From NCBI GenBank assembly GCA_015067935.1, contig SVLL01000013.1:1-37574 (forward strand): a stretch of DNA of 37,574 bases, given 5' to 3'. This document shows, piece after piece, positions 9,289 through 17,443 of the stretch (position 1 is its first letter; every line of letters starts with the position of its first letter). The notes under the pieces were generated by a model. That model did no database searches. It saw only the letters and a list, made by a program, of their open reading frames with translations, and was not told the origin of the DNA. The position numbers were made by a program, and so were the translations under genes. This DNA is from Oscillospiraceae bacterium (GTDB taxonomy: Bacteria > Bacillota > Clostridia > Oscillospirales > Oscillospiraceae).

Positions 9289-11295
9289 ATGGCACTGAAG
9301 ATTCTGAAAAGAAATCCCTGCTTGCTTCCCTATGAGGCAGACCTGAAAATGCGGATGGCAAATTATAAAGCCACCAAAGCCGCACTGACAGCTGATGGGG
9401 CAGGACTAAGCGATTTCGCCAACGCCCACCACTATTTTGGTTTCCATCCGGTCCCTGATGGCTGGTACTACCGGGAATGGGCACCGGCTGCGGAGGAATT
9501 GTTCCTGACAGGTGATTTCTGCGGTTGGGATCGCTACGCCCATCCGATGACTAAGACAGAGAACGGTGTTTTTGAGCTGTTCCTGCCCGGAGCGGATGCT
9601 CTGCAGGACGGTCAGCGAGTGATGACAATCGTCAGACACGGCGGTCGCGAGCTGGAGCGTATACCTCTCTATGCCACCCGGGTAGTGCAGGATCCGCAAA
9701 GCTACGAGTGGCACGGCGTCATCCACCGAATGAAGGATTTTCGATGGACGGACGGGTGCTTTAAGCCGGAAAAAAAGCTTCTCATCTACGAATGCCATAT
9801 CGGTATGGCGCAGGAAGAGGGGAAGGTTGGCACTTATACGGAATTTAAAGAGAATATTCTGCCCCGAATCAAGGCCTTGGGCTACAACACCATCCAGATC
9901 ATGGCCATTATGGAGCATCCCTACTATGCCTCCTTCGGTTACCAGGTGACCAATTTCTTTGCGGCATCCTCCCGGTTTGGTATGCCGGAGGAGCTGAAGG
10001 CTCTGGTCAATACTGCCCACGAAATGGGCATCGCGGTGCTTCTGGATGTTGTTCATTCCCACGCATCCAAGAATACCCGGGAGGGTATCAACGAATTTGA
10101 CGGCACATCCTATCAGTTCTTCCACGAGGGTGCGAAGGGCAATCACTCTGCGTGGGATACCAAATGCTTCAACTACGGCAAGCACGAGGTGCTCCATTTC
10201 TTACTGTCCAACCTGAAATTCTGGATGGAGGAATACCATTTTGACGGCTTCCGCTTTGACGGCGTGACTTCAATGCTTTATCACGATCACGGTCTGGGTA
10301 CGGCCTTCACCGGTCCTGAGCTGTATTTCTCTATGAATACGGATACGGAAGCGGTGACCTATCTGCAGCTGGCATCCACGCTGGTGAAGGAGCTGAATCC
10401 CAATGCCATTCTGATTGCGGAGGATATGTCAGCTATGCCGGGTATGTGCCTGCCCATTTCCGAAGGCGGCATCGGCTTTGATTACCGCCTCGCCATGGGC
10501 GTGCCGGATATGTGGATCCGCCTTTTGAAGGAATACCGGGATGAGGATTGGGATCTGAACCGGATTTACTATGAGCTGGCCAACCGCTGGCCGGGAGAAA
10601 AGGTCATCGGCTACTGTGAGTCCCACGATCAGGCACTGGTGGGGGATAAAACCATTATGTTCCGGTTGTGCGATCAGGAAATGTACTGGTCTATGGATAA
10701 GTATAACAATAGCGCGGTAATTGATCGGGGAATGGCCTTGCATAAAATGCTGCGACTATTGACAATGACCCTAGGCGGCGAGGGCTACCTGACCTTTATG
10801 GGCAATGAATTCGGTCATCCTGAATGGATCGATTTCCCCAGAGAGGGAAACGGCTGGAGTTATCATTATTGCCGCCGTCAGTGGAGTCTTGCTGATAATC
10901 CGGACCTGAAATACGCATATTTGCAGGAATTTGAAAAGGATATGCTCTCTGCTGCAAAGAAGCACCGGGTGATCGGTCAGTGGGACAAACAGCTGCTGGT
11001 TCACAATGGGGACAATGTGATGGTTTACCAAAAGGGTGGGTTGATCTTTGCCTTTAATTTTGATCCCACCCGTTCTTATGAAGGCTATTTCCTGCCGATG
11101 CCGGAGGTAGGGGAGTATCAGGTGGTAATGTCCACAGATGACTATTGCTACGGCGGACACGGTCGGGTTTGGCATCAACGCTATACTGCAAAAGAAAATG
11201 AGGATGCAGCTGCAGGTATTATGTGCTATTTGCCGAGCCGCACTGCAATTGTATTTCGTAAAATAATTCACAGAAAGAGGGATAATAATGTATAA
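9289..11295 (+). CDS. glgB: 1,4-alpha-glucan branching enzyme, GH13_8 (eukaryotic-type) style
   Basis: YREWAPAAEELFLTGDFCGWDR (CBM48), GYQVTNFFAASSRFGMPEELKALVNTAHEMGIAVLLDVVHSHASKN, FRFDGVTSMLYHDHG, IAEDMSAMPG. Confidence 0.9.
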   Translation: MALKILKRNPCLLPYEADLKMRMANYKATKAALTADGAGLSDFANAHHYFGFHPVPDGWYYREWAPAAEELFLTGDFCGWDRYAHPMTKTENGVFELFLPGADALQDGQRVMTIVRHGGRELERIPLYATRVVQDPQSYEWHGVIHRMKDFRWTDGCFKPEKKLLIYECHIGMAQEEGKVGTYTEFKENILPRIKALGYNTIQIMAIMEHPYYASFGYQVTNFFAASSRFGMPEELKALVNTAHEMGIAVLLDVVHSHASKNTREGINEFDGTSYQFFHEGAKGNHSAWDTKCFNYGKHEVLHFLLSNLKFWMEEYHFDGFRFDGVTSMLYHDHGLGTAFTGPELYFSMNTDTEAVTYLQLASTLVKELNPNAILIAEDMSAMPGMCLPISEGGIGFDYRLAMGVPDMWIRLLKEYRDEDWDLNRIYYELANRWPGEKVIGYCESHDQALVGDKTIMFRLCDQEMYWSMDKYNNSAVIDRGMALHKMLRLLTMTLGGEGYLTFMGNEFGHPEWIDFPREGNGWSYHYCRRQWSLADNPDLKYAYLQEFEKDMLSAAKKHRVIGQWDKQLLVHNGDNVMVYQKGGLIFAFNFDPTRSYEGYFLPMPEVGEYQVVMSTDDYCYGGHGRVWHQRYTAKENEDAAAGIMCYLPSRTAIVFRKIIHRKRDNNV

Positions 11296-12157
11296 AGTTG
11301 CGATTTTGGGTTGTGAAAATTCTCACGCCAATAATTTCTTGAAAGCAGTTCTTGTGGACAGGATCTGCGAGGATATTGAATTTGTGGGCGTTTACAGCCA
11401 CGAGCCGGAGGCTATGCAAAAGCTGCACGACGAATTTGGCGTGGCAATGGCTTCTTCCTATGACGAATTTGTGGGCAAGGTGGACGGTATCATCATTACC
11501 GCCCGTCACGGCGACAACCACTATAAATACGCCAAGCCCTATCTGGATTGCGGAATTCCCATGTTTATCGACAAGCCCATCACCTGCACCGAGGCAGACG
11601 CAAAGGCCTTTATGAATGACCTGAAAAGCCGCAATGTACCCATCAGCGGCGGCTCTGTGTGCGTGCTCAATGACTTTGTACAGGAGCTGAAGCAGATTGT
11701 TGCAGAGAAAAAGCACGGTAATATTTTGGGCGGTTATCTTCGCGCGCCTATTATGATGCAGAGCCCCCACGGCGGTTTCTTCTTCTATGCCCAGCATCTG
11801 GCACAGACAATGATGGAGATTTTCGGCAACTATCCCGAAAGCGTCCGCGCCTGGCAGAAGGGCGAGATTCTCCACTGTGATGTGCACTATGCCGATTACG
11901 ATGTGGACCTTGCCTATACCCCCGACAGCTGGATTTATTATGCCAGTGTCAGCAGCTTTGAAAAAGTTGTGGGCGATGCCTTCAGCACCGGCGACGGTTT
12001 TGCCAAGGAGTTTATGGAGTTCCATAATCTGCTGGAGGGCAAGCCTCAGAAGCAGACCTACGAGGATTTCTTCGCGCCCGTGTTTGTGCTGAACGCCATC
12101 AACCGCGCGCTGCTCAGCGGCAATGTGGAAAAGGTCAATCGGATTGAGGAAATTTAA
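11288..12157 (+). CDS. Gfo/Idh/MocA family oxidoreductase
   Basis: N-terminal Rossmann-like KVAILGCENSHANNF, ...GIPMFIDKPITCTEADAKAF; overlaps glgB end by 8 nt. Confidence 0.85.
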   Translation: MYKVAILGCENSHANNFLKAVLVDRICEDIEFVGVYSHEPEAMQKLHDEFGVAMASSYDEFVGKVDGIIITARHGDNHYKYAKPYLDCGIPMFIDKPITCTEADAKAFMNDLKSRNVPISGGSVCVLNDFVQELKQIVAEKKHGNILGGYLRAPIMMQSPHGGFFFYAQHLAQTMMEIFGNYPESVRAWQKGEILHCDVHYADYDVDLAYTPDSWIYYASVSSFEKVVGDAFSTGDGFAKEFMEFHNLLEGKPQKQTYEDFFAPVFVLNAINRALLSGNVEKVNRIEEI

Positions 12158-12162
12158 TATCT

Positions 12163-12188
12163 AAGGGCATCACTTCGGTGATGCCCTT
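12163..12188 (+). terminator. Intrinsic terminator-like hairpin with TTCG tetraloop
   Basis: AAGGGCATCAC-TTCG-GTGATGCCCTT. Confidence 0.75.
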
Positions 12189-12192
12189 GCCC

Positions 12193-12221
12193 TTGACATT
12201 TTCGGTTTTAAATGCTATAGT
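12193..12221 (+). promoter_or_regulatory. Sigma-A type promoter for tRNA-Ser
   Basis: TTGACA - 17 nt - TATAGT immediately upstream of tRNA. Confidence 0.85.
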
Positions 12222-12231
12222 TGGTTGCGAT

Positions 12232-12320
12232 GGAGAGATGTCCGAGCGGTTTAAGGAGCTAGTCTTGAAAACTAGTGATGGGGCAACCCACCGTGGGTTC
12301 GAATCCCACTCTCTCCGCCA
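12232..12320 (+). tRNA. tRNA-Ser (anticodon UGA), CCA encoded
   Basis: Acceptor GGAGAGA/TCTCTCC, anticodon stem-loop CTAGT-CTTGAAA-ACTAG, variable arm, GGTTCGAATCC T-arm, terminal GCCA. Confidence 0.95.
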
Positions 12321-12324
12321 TAAC

Positions 12325-12370
12325 GGACACCAATTGGATGACAGTATCATCACGATTGGTGTCCAATTTT
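12325..12370 (+). terminator. Terminator-like hairpin after tRNA-Ser
   Basis: GGACACCAAT...ATTGGTGTCC with nested GATGA/TCATC, followed by AATTTT. Confidence 0.6.
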
Positions 12371-12394
12371 GTAATGCGGATATGGGGAATACCT

Positions 12395-13126
12395 ATGACA
12401 AGATTCTTTGTAACACCGGAGGATATGCAGCCCAATTTTCTGGTACTCACCGGGGAAAATGCCCAGCACGCCAAGGTCCTGCGACTGAAAAACGGGGAAG
12501 AGGTGCTGGTTTGTGACGGACAGGGCCACGAGTGCCTGTGTGCCGTCAGCGATGTGAGTGAGGGCCAGTTCAGCCTTGTGGTTAAGGACCGCAGAGCATC
12601 CGAAACAGAGGCTCCTGTACGGGTCAGCGTCTATATGGCCTTTCCCAAAGGTGACAAGCTGGAGCATGTGATCCAGAAAGCCACGGAGCTTGGTGCGTTT
12701 GAAATCGTGGCGTTTCCGTCAAGCCGCTGTGTATCGAAGCCTGACGAAAAGAGCTTAAAGAAAAAGCTGGAGCGTTGGCAGAAGATCGCGGCCTCTGCAG
12801 CAGAGCAATCCGGACGGGGCAGGATCCCGGAGGTCCTTGTTCTTGGCAGCTATAAAGAGGCTCTGACAAGAGCGGCCCAAGCGGATAAGGCCCTGATGTT
12901 CTATGAAAATGAGCAGGCAACAACCCTTAAAATGGCAATGGAACAGGGGAGTGCGGAAACTATCAGTCTGCTTACCGGTCCTGAGGGCGGTCTGGAAGAA
13001 AAAGAGGTTGCGCAGGCCCGGGAAATGGGTCTGCAGGTGTGCACACTCGGCAAACGGATTCTCAGATGTGAGACCGCTCCGCTGTGCGCTCTGTCAGCCG
13101 TAATGTATGCCTGCGGCGAATTTTGA
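12395..13126 (+). CDS. rsmE: 16S rRNA (uracil1498-N3)-methyltransferase
   Basis: MTRFFV...NAQHAKVLRLKNGEEVLVCDGQG, LLTGPEGGLEEKEV, LGKRILRCETAPLCALSAVMY. Confidence 0.93.
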   Translation: MTRFFVTPEDMQPNFLVLTGENAQHAKVLRLKNGEEVLVCDGQGHECLCAVSDVSEGQFSLVVKDRRASETEAPVRVSVYMAFPKGDKLEHVIQKATELGAFEIVAFPSSRCVSKPDEKSLKKKLERWQKIAASAAEQSGRGRIPEVLVLGSYKEALTRAAQADKALMFYENEQATTLKMAMEQGSAETISLLTGPEGGLEEKEVAQAREMGLQVCTLGKRILRCETAPLCALSAVMYACGEF

Positions 13127-13145
13127 TATAATTTATAAAAAGTTC

Positions 13146-13174
13146 TTGCATATATTGGTAATGTGTGATATAAT
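13146..13174 (+). promoter_or_regulatory. Sigma-A type promoter of the riboswitch leader
   Basis: TTGCAT - 17 nt - TATAAT. Confidence 0.8.
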
Positions 13175-13211
13175 CCTAATCTAAACCAAGGAAGGTTTTG
13201 GTCAATATCAC

Positions 13212-13284
13212 AAATATTGGTATATGCTTATAATAGGGATAAGCGTTTCTACGAACCACCGTAAATGGTTGACTACCGGTTTTG
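13212..13284 (+). ncRNA. Purine (guanine-class) riboswitch aptamer
   Basis: P1 ATTGGTA/TACCGGT, P2 GCTTAT/ATAAGC with L2 AATAGGG, J2/3 TTTCTAC, P3 AACCA/TGGTT with L3 CCGTAAA, J3/1 GACTA (C74 equivalent). Confidence 0.88.
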
Positions 13285-13310
13285 TCAGAACTGGTAGTCG
13301 GCCTTTTTTT
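13271..13310 (+). terminator. Riboswitch expression platform: intrinsic terminator overlapping J3/1 and P1 3' strand
   Basis: GACTACCGGTT-TTGTCAG-AACTGGTAGTC then CGGCCTTTTTTT; competes with aptamer. Confidence 0.88.
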
Positions 13311-13351
13311 ATCGTCTGCCGTTCTATACCCCTGAAGGGAGCGTATGCTGT

Positions 13352-13594
13352 ATGAATCACATTTTATTAGAAATTTTTGGCTATGTGGGAATGGCCCTTG
13401 TGCTGGTGTCCATGATGATGACATCGGTCAAATGGTTGCGCCTCTTTAATATGACCGGCGCAATCATCTGTGCCATTTACGGTATTCTTACCAACACATG
13501 GCCTACGGCACTTCTGAATATGGGCTTGCTGATTATTCAGGCAGTGCAGCTGATCCGGCTGTACCGGATGGAAAAGAAGGAGGTAACAAAATGA
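13352..13594 (+). CDS. Small YgjV-like membrane protein
   Basis: 80 aa hydrophobic: FGYVGMALVLVSMMMTSVKWLRLFNMTGAIICAIYGILTNTWPTALLNMGLLIIQAVQLIRLY. Confidence 0.7.
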   Translation: MNHILLEIFGYVGMALVLVSMMMTSVKWLRLFNMTGAIICAIYGILTNTWPTALLNMGLLIIQAVQLIRLYRMEKKEVTK

Positions 13595-15288
13595 TCTTAA
13601 ATATTGATGGCCGTACAATCGAGCCCCGTCCCGATCAATCCCTTTTGGAGCTGATCCGTGAGCTGGGGATGGATACAGATAAGCTATCCACCCGCCCGCT
13701 GGCAGCCAAAATCGCCGGTGAGGTATTCAATCTGAACTATGTTCCGGTCCGTCAGAAGGACGGTTCTGACCGTTCGTCCATTCGCCGCGCAATGGCGGCA
13801 TCCGGCGGTCACGTGCGTCTGCTGCGCTACGGTGACGATACCGGACGGGAGGTGTATACCCGCACCGCCCAATTTGTGACCTTCCTTGCACTGCATCGTC
13901 TGTACCCGCAGGCAAAAGCGAAGATGAACTGCACCGTTGGCTCCGGTCTGTTCATTGCTGTATATGACTGCAAGGAGCTTTCCATCCGTGCCCTGAAGGC
14001 GGAAATTGCCAAGCTGGTGGAGATGGACATCCCGTTGATTCGTCAGAGGCTGACCACGCAGGAGGCTATTGACCGCTATGCAGCTTCCGGTCAGGATGAC
14101 AAGGCAAAGCTGCTGTCCTGGCGTAAGGAACCCCACTTTGATGAATACATATTTGAGGATTTCGGTGATTACTACTATGGTGAGCTTGCACCATCCACTG
14201 GCTATATGAAGGTTTGGGATATTCAGCAGAAGGATGGCGGCTTTATGTTCATCTATCCCGACGATCAGGACCCCGATCAGGTTGCCGATTACAAGGAAAG
14301 CCCCCATTTCTTTGATATGTTCTCTGAGGGTGAAAAATGGGGCTACCTGATGGATTGTCAGACCGTTGCCGATTTGAATGAGCTTGTGGATTCCGGTCGG
14401 ATCCGTGAGCTGATCCGCGTCAACGAGGCACTGCACGAAAAGAATTATTCCAAGGTCGCCGATATGGTGTGCCAGCGGGGTGCAAAGGCGGTAATGCTGG
14501 CAGGCCCCAGCTCCTCCGGCAAGACCACCTCCGCCAACCGTCTGTCCACCCAACTGCGTGTTCACGGCAAAAAGCCTATTCTGATGAGTCTGGACGATTA
14601 CTATCTGGACCGAGATAAGATCCTGCCCGGACCTGACGGCAAGGTGGATTTGGAGCATATCAACACTATCGATACGGAGTTGTTCGGTCAGCATCTTGCT
14701 GCTCTGCTTGACGGGGAAGAGGTGGAGATTCCCACCTTCAACTTTAAACTTGGCAAGCGCGTCTGGAACGGCCACAAGATGAAAATGGATAAGGACACCG
14801 TTTTCGTGATTGAGGGTCTGCACGCCCTGAATCCGGTTTTGCTGCCTGCAAACCTGGATAAGCATCTGGTGTTCCGTCTCTATGTCAGCCCCTTGCTGCC
14901 TCTGAACCTGGATGATCATAACCGGATTCCCACCAGCTATCTGCGTCTGCTGCGGCGAATCGTGCGGGACTTTGAAAGTCGCGGCACCAGTGTCCAGCGA
15001 ACCATCGGTATGTGGGACAGCGTCCGTGCCGGTGAACGCCGGTGGATTTTCCCCTTCCAAGAGAATGCGGATGTGATTTTCAACAGCTCCACCCTCTATG
15101 AGCTGGCGGTGCTGAAAAAGCATATTTTCCCACTCCTGACGGCTGTTGAGCCGGAAGATCCTGCTTATGATGAGGTTCGTTCCATCGTTAAGGTGCTGAA
15201 CTTTGTGCAGGAGGCAGATGTGGATGATGAAATTCCGCCCACATCCCTGGTGCGCGAGTTTATCGGTGGCAATACTTTCTACCGTTAA
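13591..15288 (+). CDS. TGS/ThrRS-like N-terminus fused to uridine kinase/phosphoribulokinase-type nucleoside kinase
   Basis: P-loop AGPSSSGKTTSANRL, SLDDYYLDRD, IEGLHALNP; N-terminus resembles TGS plus ThrRS second additional domain; ATGA overlap and AAGGAGG RBS. Confidence 0.88.
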   Translation: MILNIDGRTIEPRPDQSLLELIRELGMDTDKLSTRPLAAKIAGEVFNLNYVPVRQKDGSDRSSIRRAMAASGGHVRLLRYGDDTGREVYTRTAQFVTFLALHRLYPQAKAKMNCTVGSGLFIAVYDCKELSIRALKAEIAKLVEMDIPLIRQRLTTQEAIDRYAASGQDDKAKLLSWRKEPHFDEYIFEDFGDYYYGELAPSTGYMKVWDIQQKDGGFMFIYPDDQDPDQVADYKESPHFFDMFSEGEKWGYLMDCQTVADLNELVDSGRIRELIRVNEALHEKNYSKVADMVCQRGAKAVMLAGPSSSGKTTSANRLSTQLRVHGKKPILMSLDDYYLDRDKILPGPDGKVDLEHINTIDTELFGQHLAALLDGEEVEIPTFNFKLGKRVWNGHKMKMDKDTVFVIEGLHALNPVLLPANLDKHLVFRLYVSPLLPLNLDDHNRIPTSYLRLLRRIVRDFESRGTSVQRTIGMWDSVRAGERRWIFPFQENADVIFNSSTLYELAVLKKHIFPLLTAVEPEDPAYDEVRSIVKVLNFVQEADVDDEIPPTSLVREFIGGNTFYR

Positions 15289-15374
15289 AGTTTTATTAGT
15301 GAGTAATTTCTTGATTTTGTGTGTTTAAGTAGCAGAAGGACTTTTTGCGGCAAGAATTCTGGGAGGTTATGGTT

Positions 15375-16268
15375 ATGAAGCATACCGTAAAACAAATCTC
15401 ATGCCTGCTGTTTTGCCTTTTGCTGATTCTCACTTGGCTGCCGGTCACAGCAAGAGCAGATACGGGACCAAAGCCCTCTGTGCGCATCACATTTAAGAAT
15501 ATGGGTGATGAGCTTTGCTATGGCACACTGCTCTCTGAGAAGTCGTCTACGGGCCCGGCATCTGTTTGGGATGGCAATGAGGAATATGCATACCACAATG
15601 AAAATGAGCTTTTTCCCTATGCACCTACGGACTATAAGACCTGGAAAGCCTTTGTGGAATACGAGGATTCCGACGGGTATTACTATCTGCAGAGAACTTG
15701 GCAGGTTAATGAAGCTAAAGAGCTGAGCTGGACCTATTATCCGCCGCAAAAATTCAAAATCCTTTTGTATTATCCCGAAACAGAGCAGTTCGTTGTCAGC
15801 GGTATCTATGAACGGTACGCCTTCGACAGCTATTTCTCTGTTGATATGGAAAGCGATGATATGATAAGCGTGCGTCAATCATATCAATACGGTCAGGAGA
15901 TCATATCCCTTTTGGCGCGTATCCTCATTACGATCGCCATTGAAATGGGCATTGCGTTCTTGTTCGGCTTCCGGGGCAAGAAAGCACTCCTGCTGCTTGT
16001 TATTGTCAACACCGCAACACAAATCGTTTTGAATGTTTTGCTCAATATCATCAATTTCAAATCTGGGCAGTTTGCGTTCGTTACGGGTTACATCGGGCTT
16101 GAATTTGCGGTTTTCGCCATTGAAGCAGTGCTTTACTCAGTGCTGATGAAGAGAATTGCTGATTACGAAAAACCTACCTGGTTCTATATCGTATACGCGT
16201 TAATAGCCAACGGAGTATCCTTTATTGTGGGCCTCGAAATCGCAAAAATGATCCCCGGCATATTCTAA
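15375..16268 (+). CDS. Hypothetical exported/membrane protein
   Basis: Signal peptide MKHTVKQISCLLFCLLLILTWLPVTARA, extracytoplasmic domain, then about four predicted C-terminal TM helices. Confidence 0.7.
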   Translation: MKHTVKQISCLLFCLLLILTWLPVTARADTGPKPSVRITFKNMGDELCYGTLLSEKSSTGPASVWDGNEEYAYHNENELFPYAPTDYKTWKAFVEYEDSDGYYYLQRTWQVNEAKELSWTYYPPQKFKILLYYPETEQFVVSGIYERYAFDSYFSVDMESDDMISVRQSYQYGQEIISLLARILITIAIEMGIAFLFGFRGKKALLLLVIVNTATQIVLNVLLNIINFKSGQFAFVTGYIGLEFAVFAIEAVLYSVLMKRIADYEKPTWFYIVYALIANGVSFIVGLEIAKMIPGIF

Positions 16269-16275
16269 AAATTTA

Positions 16276-16302
16276 CCGCAGCATCCGAACAGGATGCTGC
16301 GG
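16276..16302. terminator. Bidirectional terminator hairpin
   Basis: CCGCAGCATCC-GAACA-GGATGCTGCGG between convergent genes. Confidence 0.75.
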
Positions 16303-16306
16303 TTGC

Positions 16307-16789
16307 TCATTTATGATATTTGCTGCCGGCCTGAATGGCTTCTGCCCGGTAGATCTGCTCCAGGACCATAATTCTTGCCAGATGATGGGGAAAGGTCATA
16401 GGACCCATGGAGAGCTTAAAATCAGCCTTTTCTTTCACCCGGGGTGCCATGCCGAAGGACGATCCGATCAAAAAGCAGGCACTGCTTTTGCCGGAGAGCT
16501 TGACTTCCTTCAGTTTATCTGCAAAGATTTCGCTGGAAATCACCTTTCCTTCCGGCGTAAAGACACAAAACCAAGCACCCTTTGGAATCTTGGCAAAGAT
16601 CAGCTCTGCCTCCTTCTCCAGACCAGCGGCAATTTCAGCAGGGGAGGGATCCTCCGGAAGACGGTGCTCCGGCAGCTCGATAATCTGAAAATTGCAATAG
16701 CCCTTCAGCCGCTTGCAGTATTCCTCTGCCGCACTTGTGTAAAATTTTTCTTTCAGCTTTCCCATTGTGATCAATGTCACATCAAACAT
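16307..16789 (-). CDS. rlmH: 23S rRNA (pseudouridine1915-N3)-methyltransferase
   Basis: VTLITMGKLKEKFYTSAAEEYCKRL...FLIGSSFGMAPRVKEKADFKLSMGPMTFPHHLARIMVLEQIYRAEAIQAGSKYHK. Confidence 0.96.
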   Translation of the reverse strand: MFDVTLITMGKLKEKFYTSAAEEYCKRLKGYCNFQIIELPEHRLPEDPSPAEIAAGLEKEAELIFAKIPKGAWFCVFTPEGKVISSEIFADKLKEVKLSGKSSACFLIGSSFGMAPRVKEKADFKLSMGPMTFPHHLARIMVLEQIYRAEAIQAGSKYHK

Positions 16790-16852
16790 AGAACCACTCC
16801 TTTTCGGGTATTATATCATACAGCAATAAGCTTGGCAAGAAGGAGTGAGATT

Positions 16853-16999
16853 ATGAAGAAAAAGAAGGAACAGAAGAATGAGCAATGGGAAAGTGTTTTC
16901 GCCACAATAGAGCGCAATGCCTACGATCCGCTGGGCAGCTATACCGGCCGTCCCACAAACCCAAAGGAACGACCCGTGCAGGATGCGGACGATTTGTAA
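16853..16999 (+). CDS. Small 48-aa hydrophilic protein
   Basis: MKKKKEQKNEQWESVFATIERNAYDPLGSYTGRPTNPKERPVQDADDL; RBS AAGGAG upstream; followed by terminator. Confidence 0.7.
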   Translation: MKKKKEQKNEQWESVFATIERNAYDPLGSYTGRPTNPKERPVQDADDL

Positions 17000-17004
17000 A
17001 CAAT

Positions 17005-17023
17005 GGCCTGCCGGTGGCAGGCC
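17005..17023. terminator. Bidirectional terminator hairpin
   Basis: GGCCTGCC-GGT-GGCAGGCC between convergent ORFs. Confidence 0.75.
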
Positions 17024-17028
17024 ATTTG

Positions 17029-17277
17029 CTATGCTTTTTTGTACTTTTGTCGGGTAGCCATACCGCCGCGGATATGACGCTGGCTTTTGTTTACATCCAA
17101 AACCTTCCGCACCTGCGCATACAAGGCTTTGTTATACCTTGGCAGGCGAGTGGACAGGTCCTTGTGAACTGTGGATTTGGATATGCCGAAGCGTACTGCC
17201 GCCGCACGGACGGTCGCGCCGGTTTCAATCATGTACACAGCCAAAGCGCAGGCTCTTTCTTCCATGGTGTCAGGCAT
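17029..17277 (-). CDS. spoIIID: Sporulation transcriptional regulator SpoIIID
   Basis: MEERACALAVYMIETGATVRAAAVRFGISKSTVHKDLSTRLPRYNKALYAQVRKVLDVNKSQRHIRGGMATRQKYK; start at 17277 preferred over the longer ORF. Confidence 0.93.
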   Translation of the reverse strand: MPDTMEERACALAVYMIETGATVRAAAVRFGISKSTVHKDLSTRLPRYNKALYAQVRKVLDVNKSQRHIRGGMATRQKYKKA

Positions 17278-17443
17278 ATATATCCCCTCCGATGCTGTGT
17301 GCTGCCATAGAAATCTATGTTGCAAACAGTACCAATATGCCCGCTTACAGAATTATGAAAAATTTTTTATAAAAGGCGAAGAATTTTCAATTTATCTATA
17401 GAAATTTACCGCAATAGCCGTTATAATAAACAAAAAAGGAGGG

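Noticed and set aside
12232-12370. tRNA-Ser as a possible integration site for a genomic island
   Set aside because: No integrase and no direct repeat of the tRNA 3' end seen in this window; the following hairpin looks like a terminator
12275-12394. N-terminal extension of the rsmE ORF in the track
   Set aside because: Extension runs through the tRNA gene and terminator; MTRFFV at 12395 is the expected RsmE N-terminus
13684-15123. 479-aa minus-strand ORF
   Set aside because: Fully antisense to the nucleoside kinase gene, which has clear P-loop motifs; no domain seen in the antisense product
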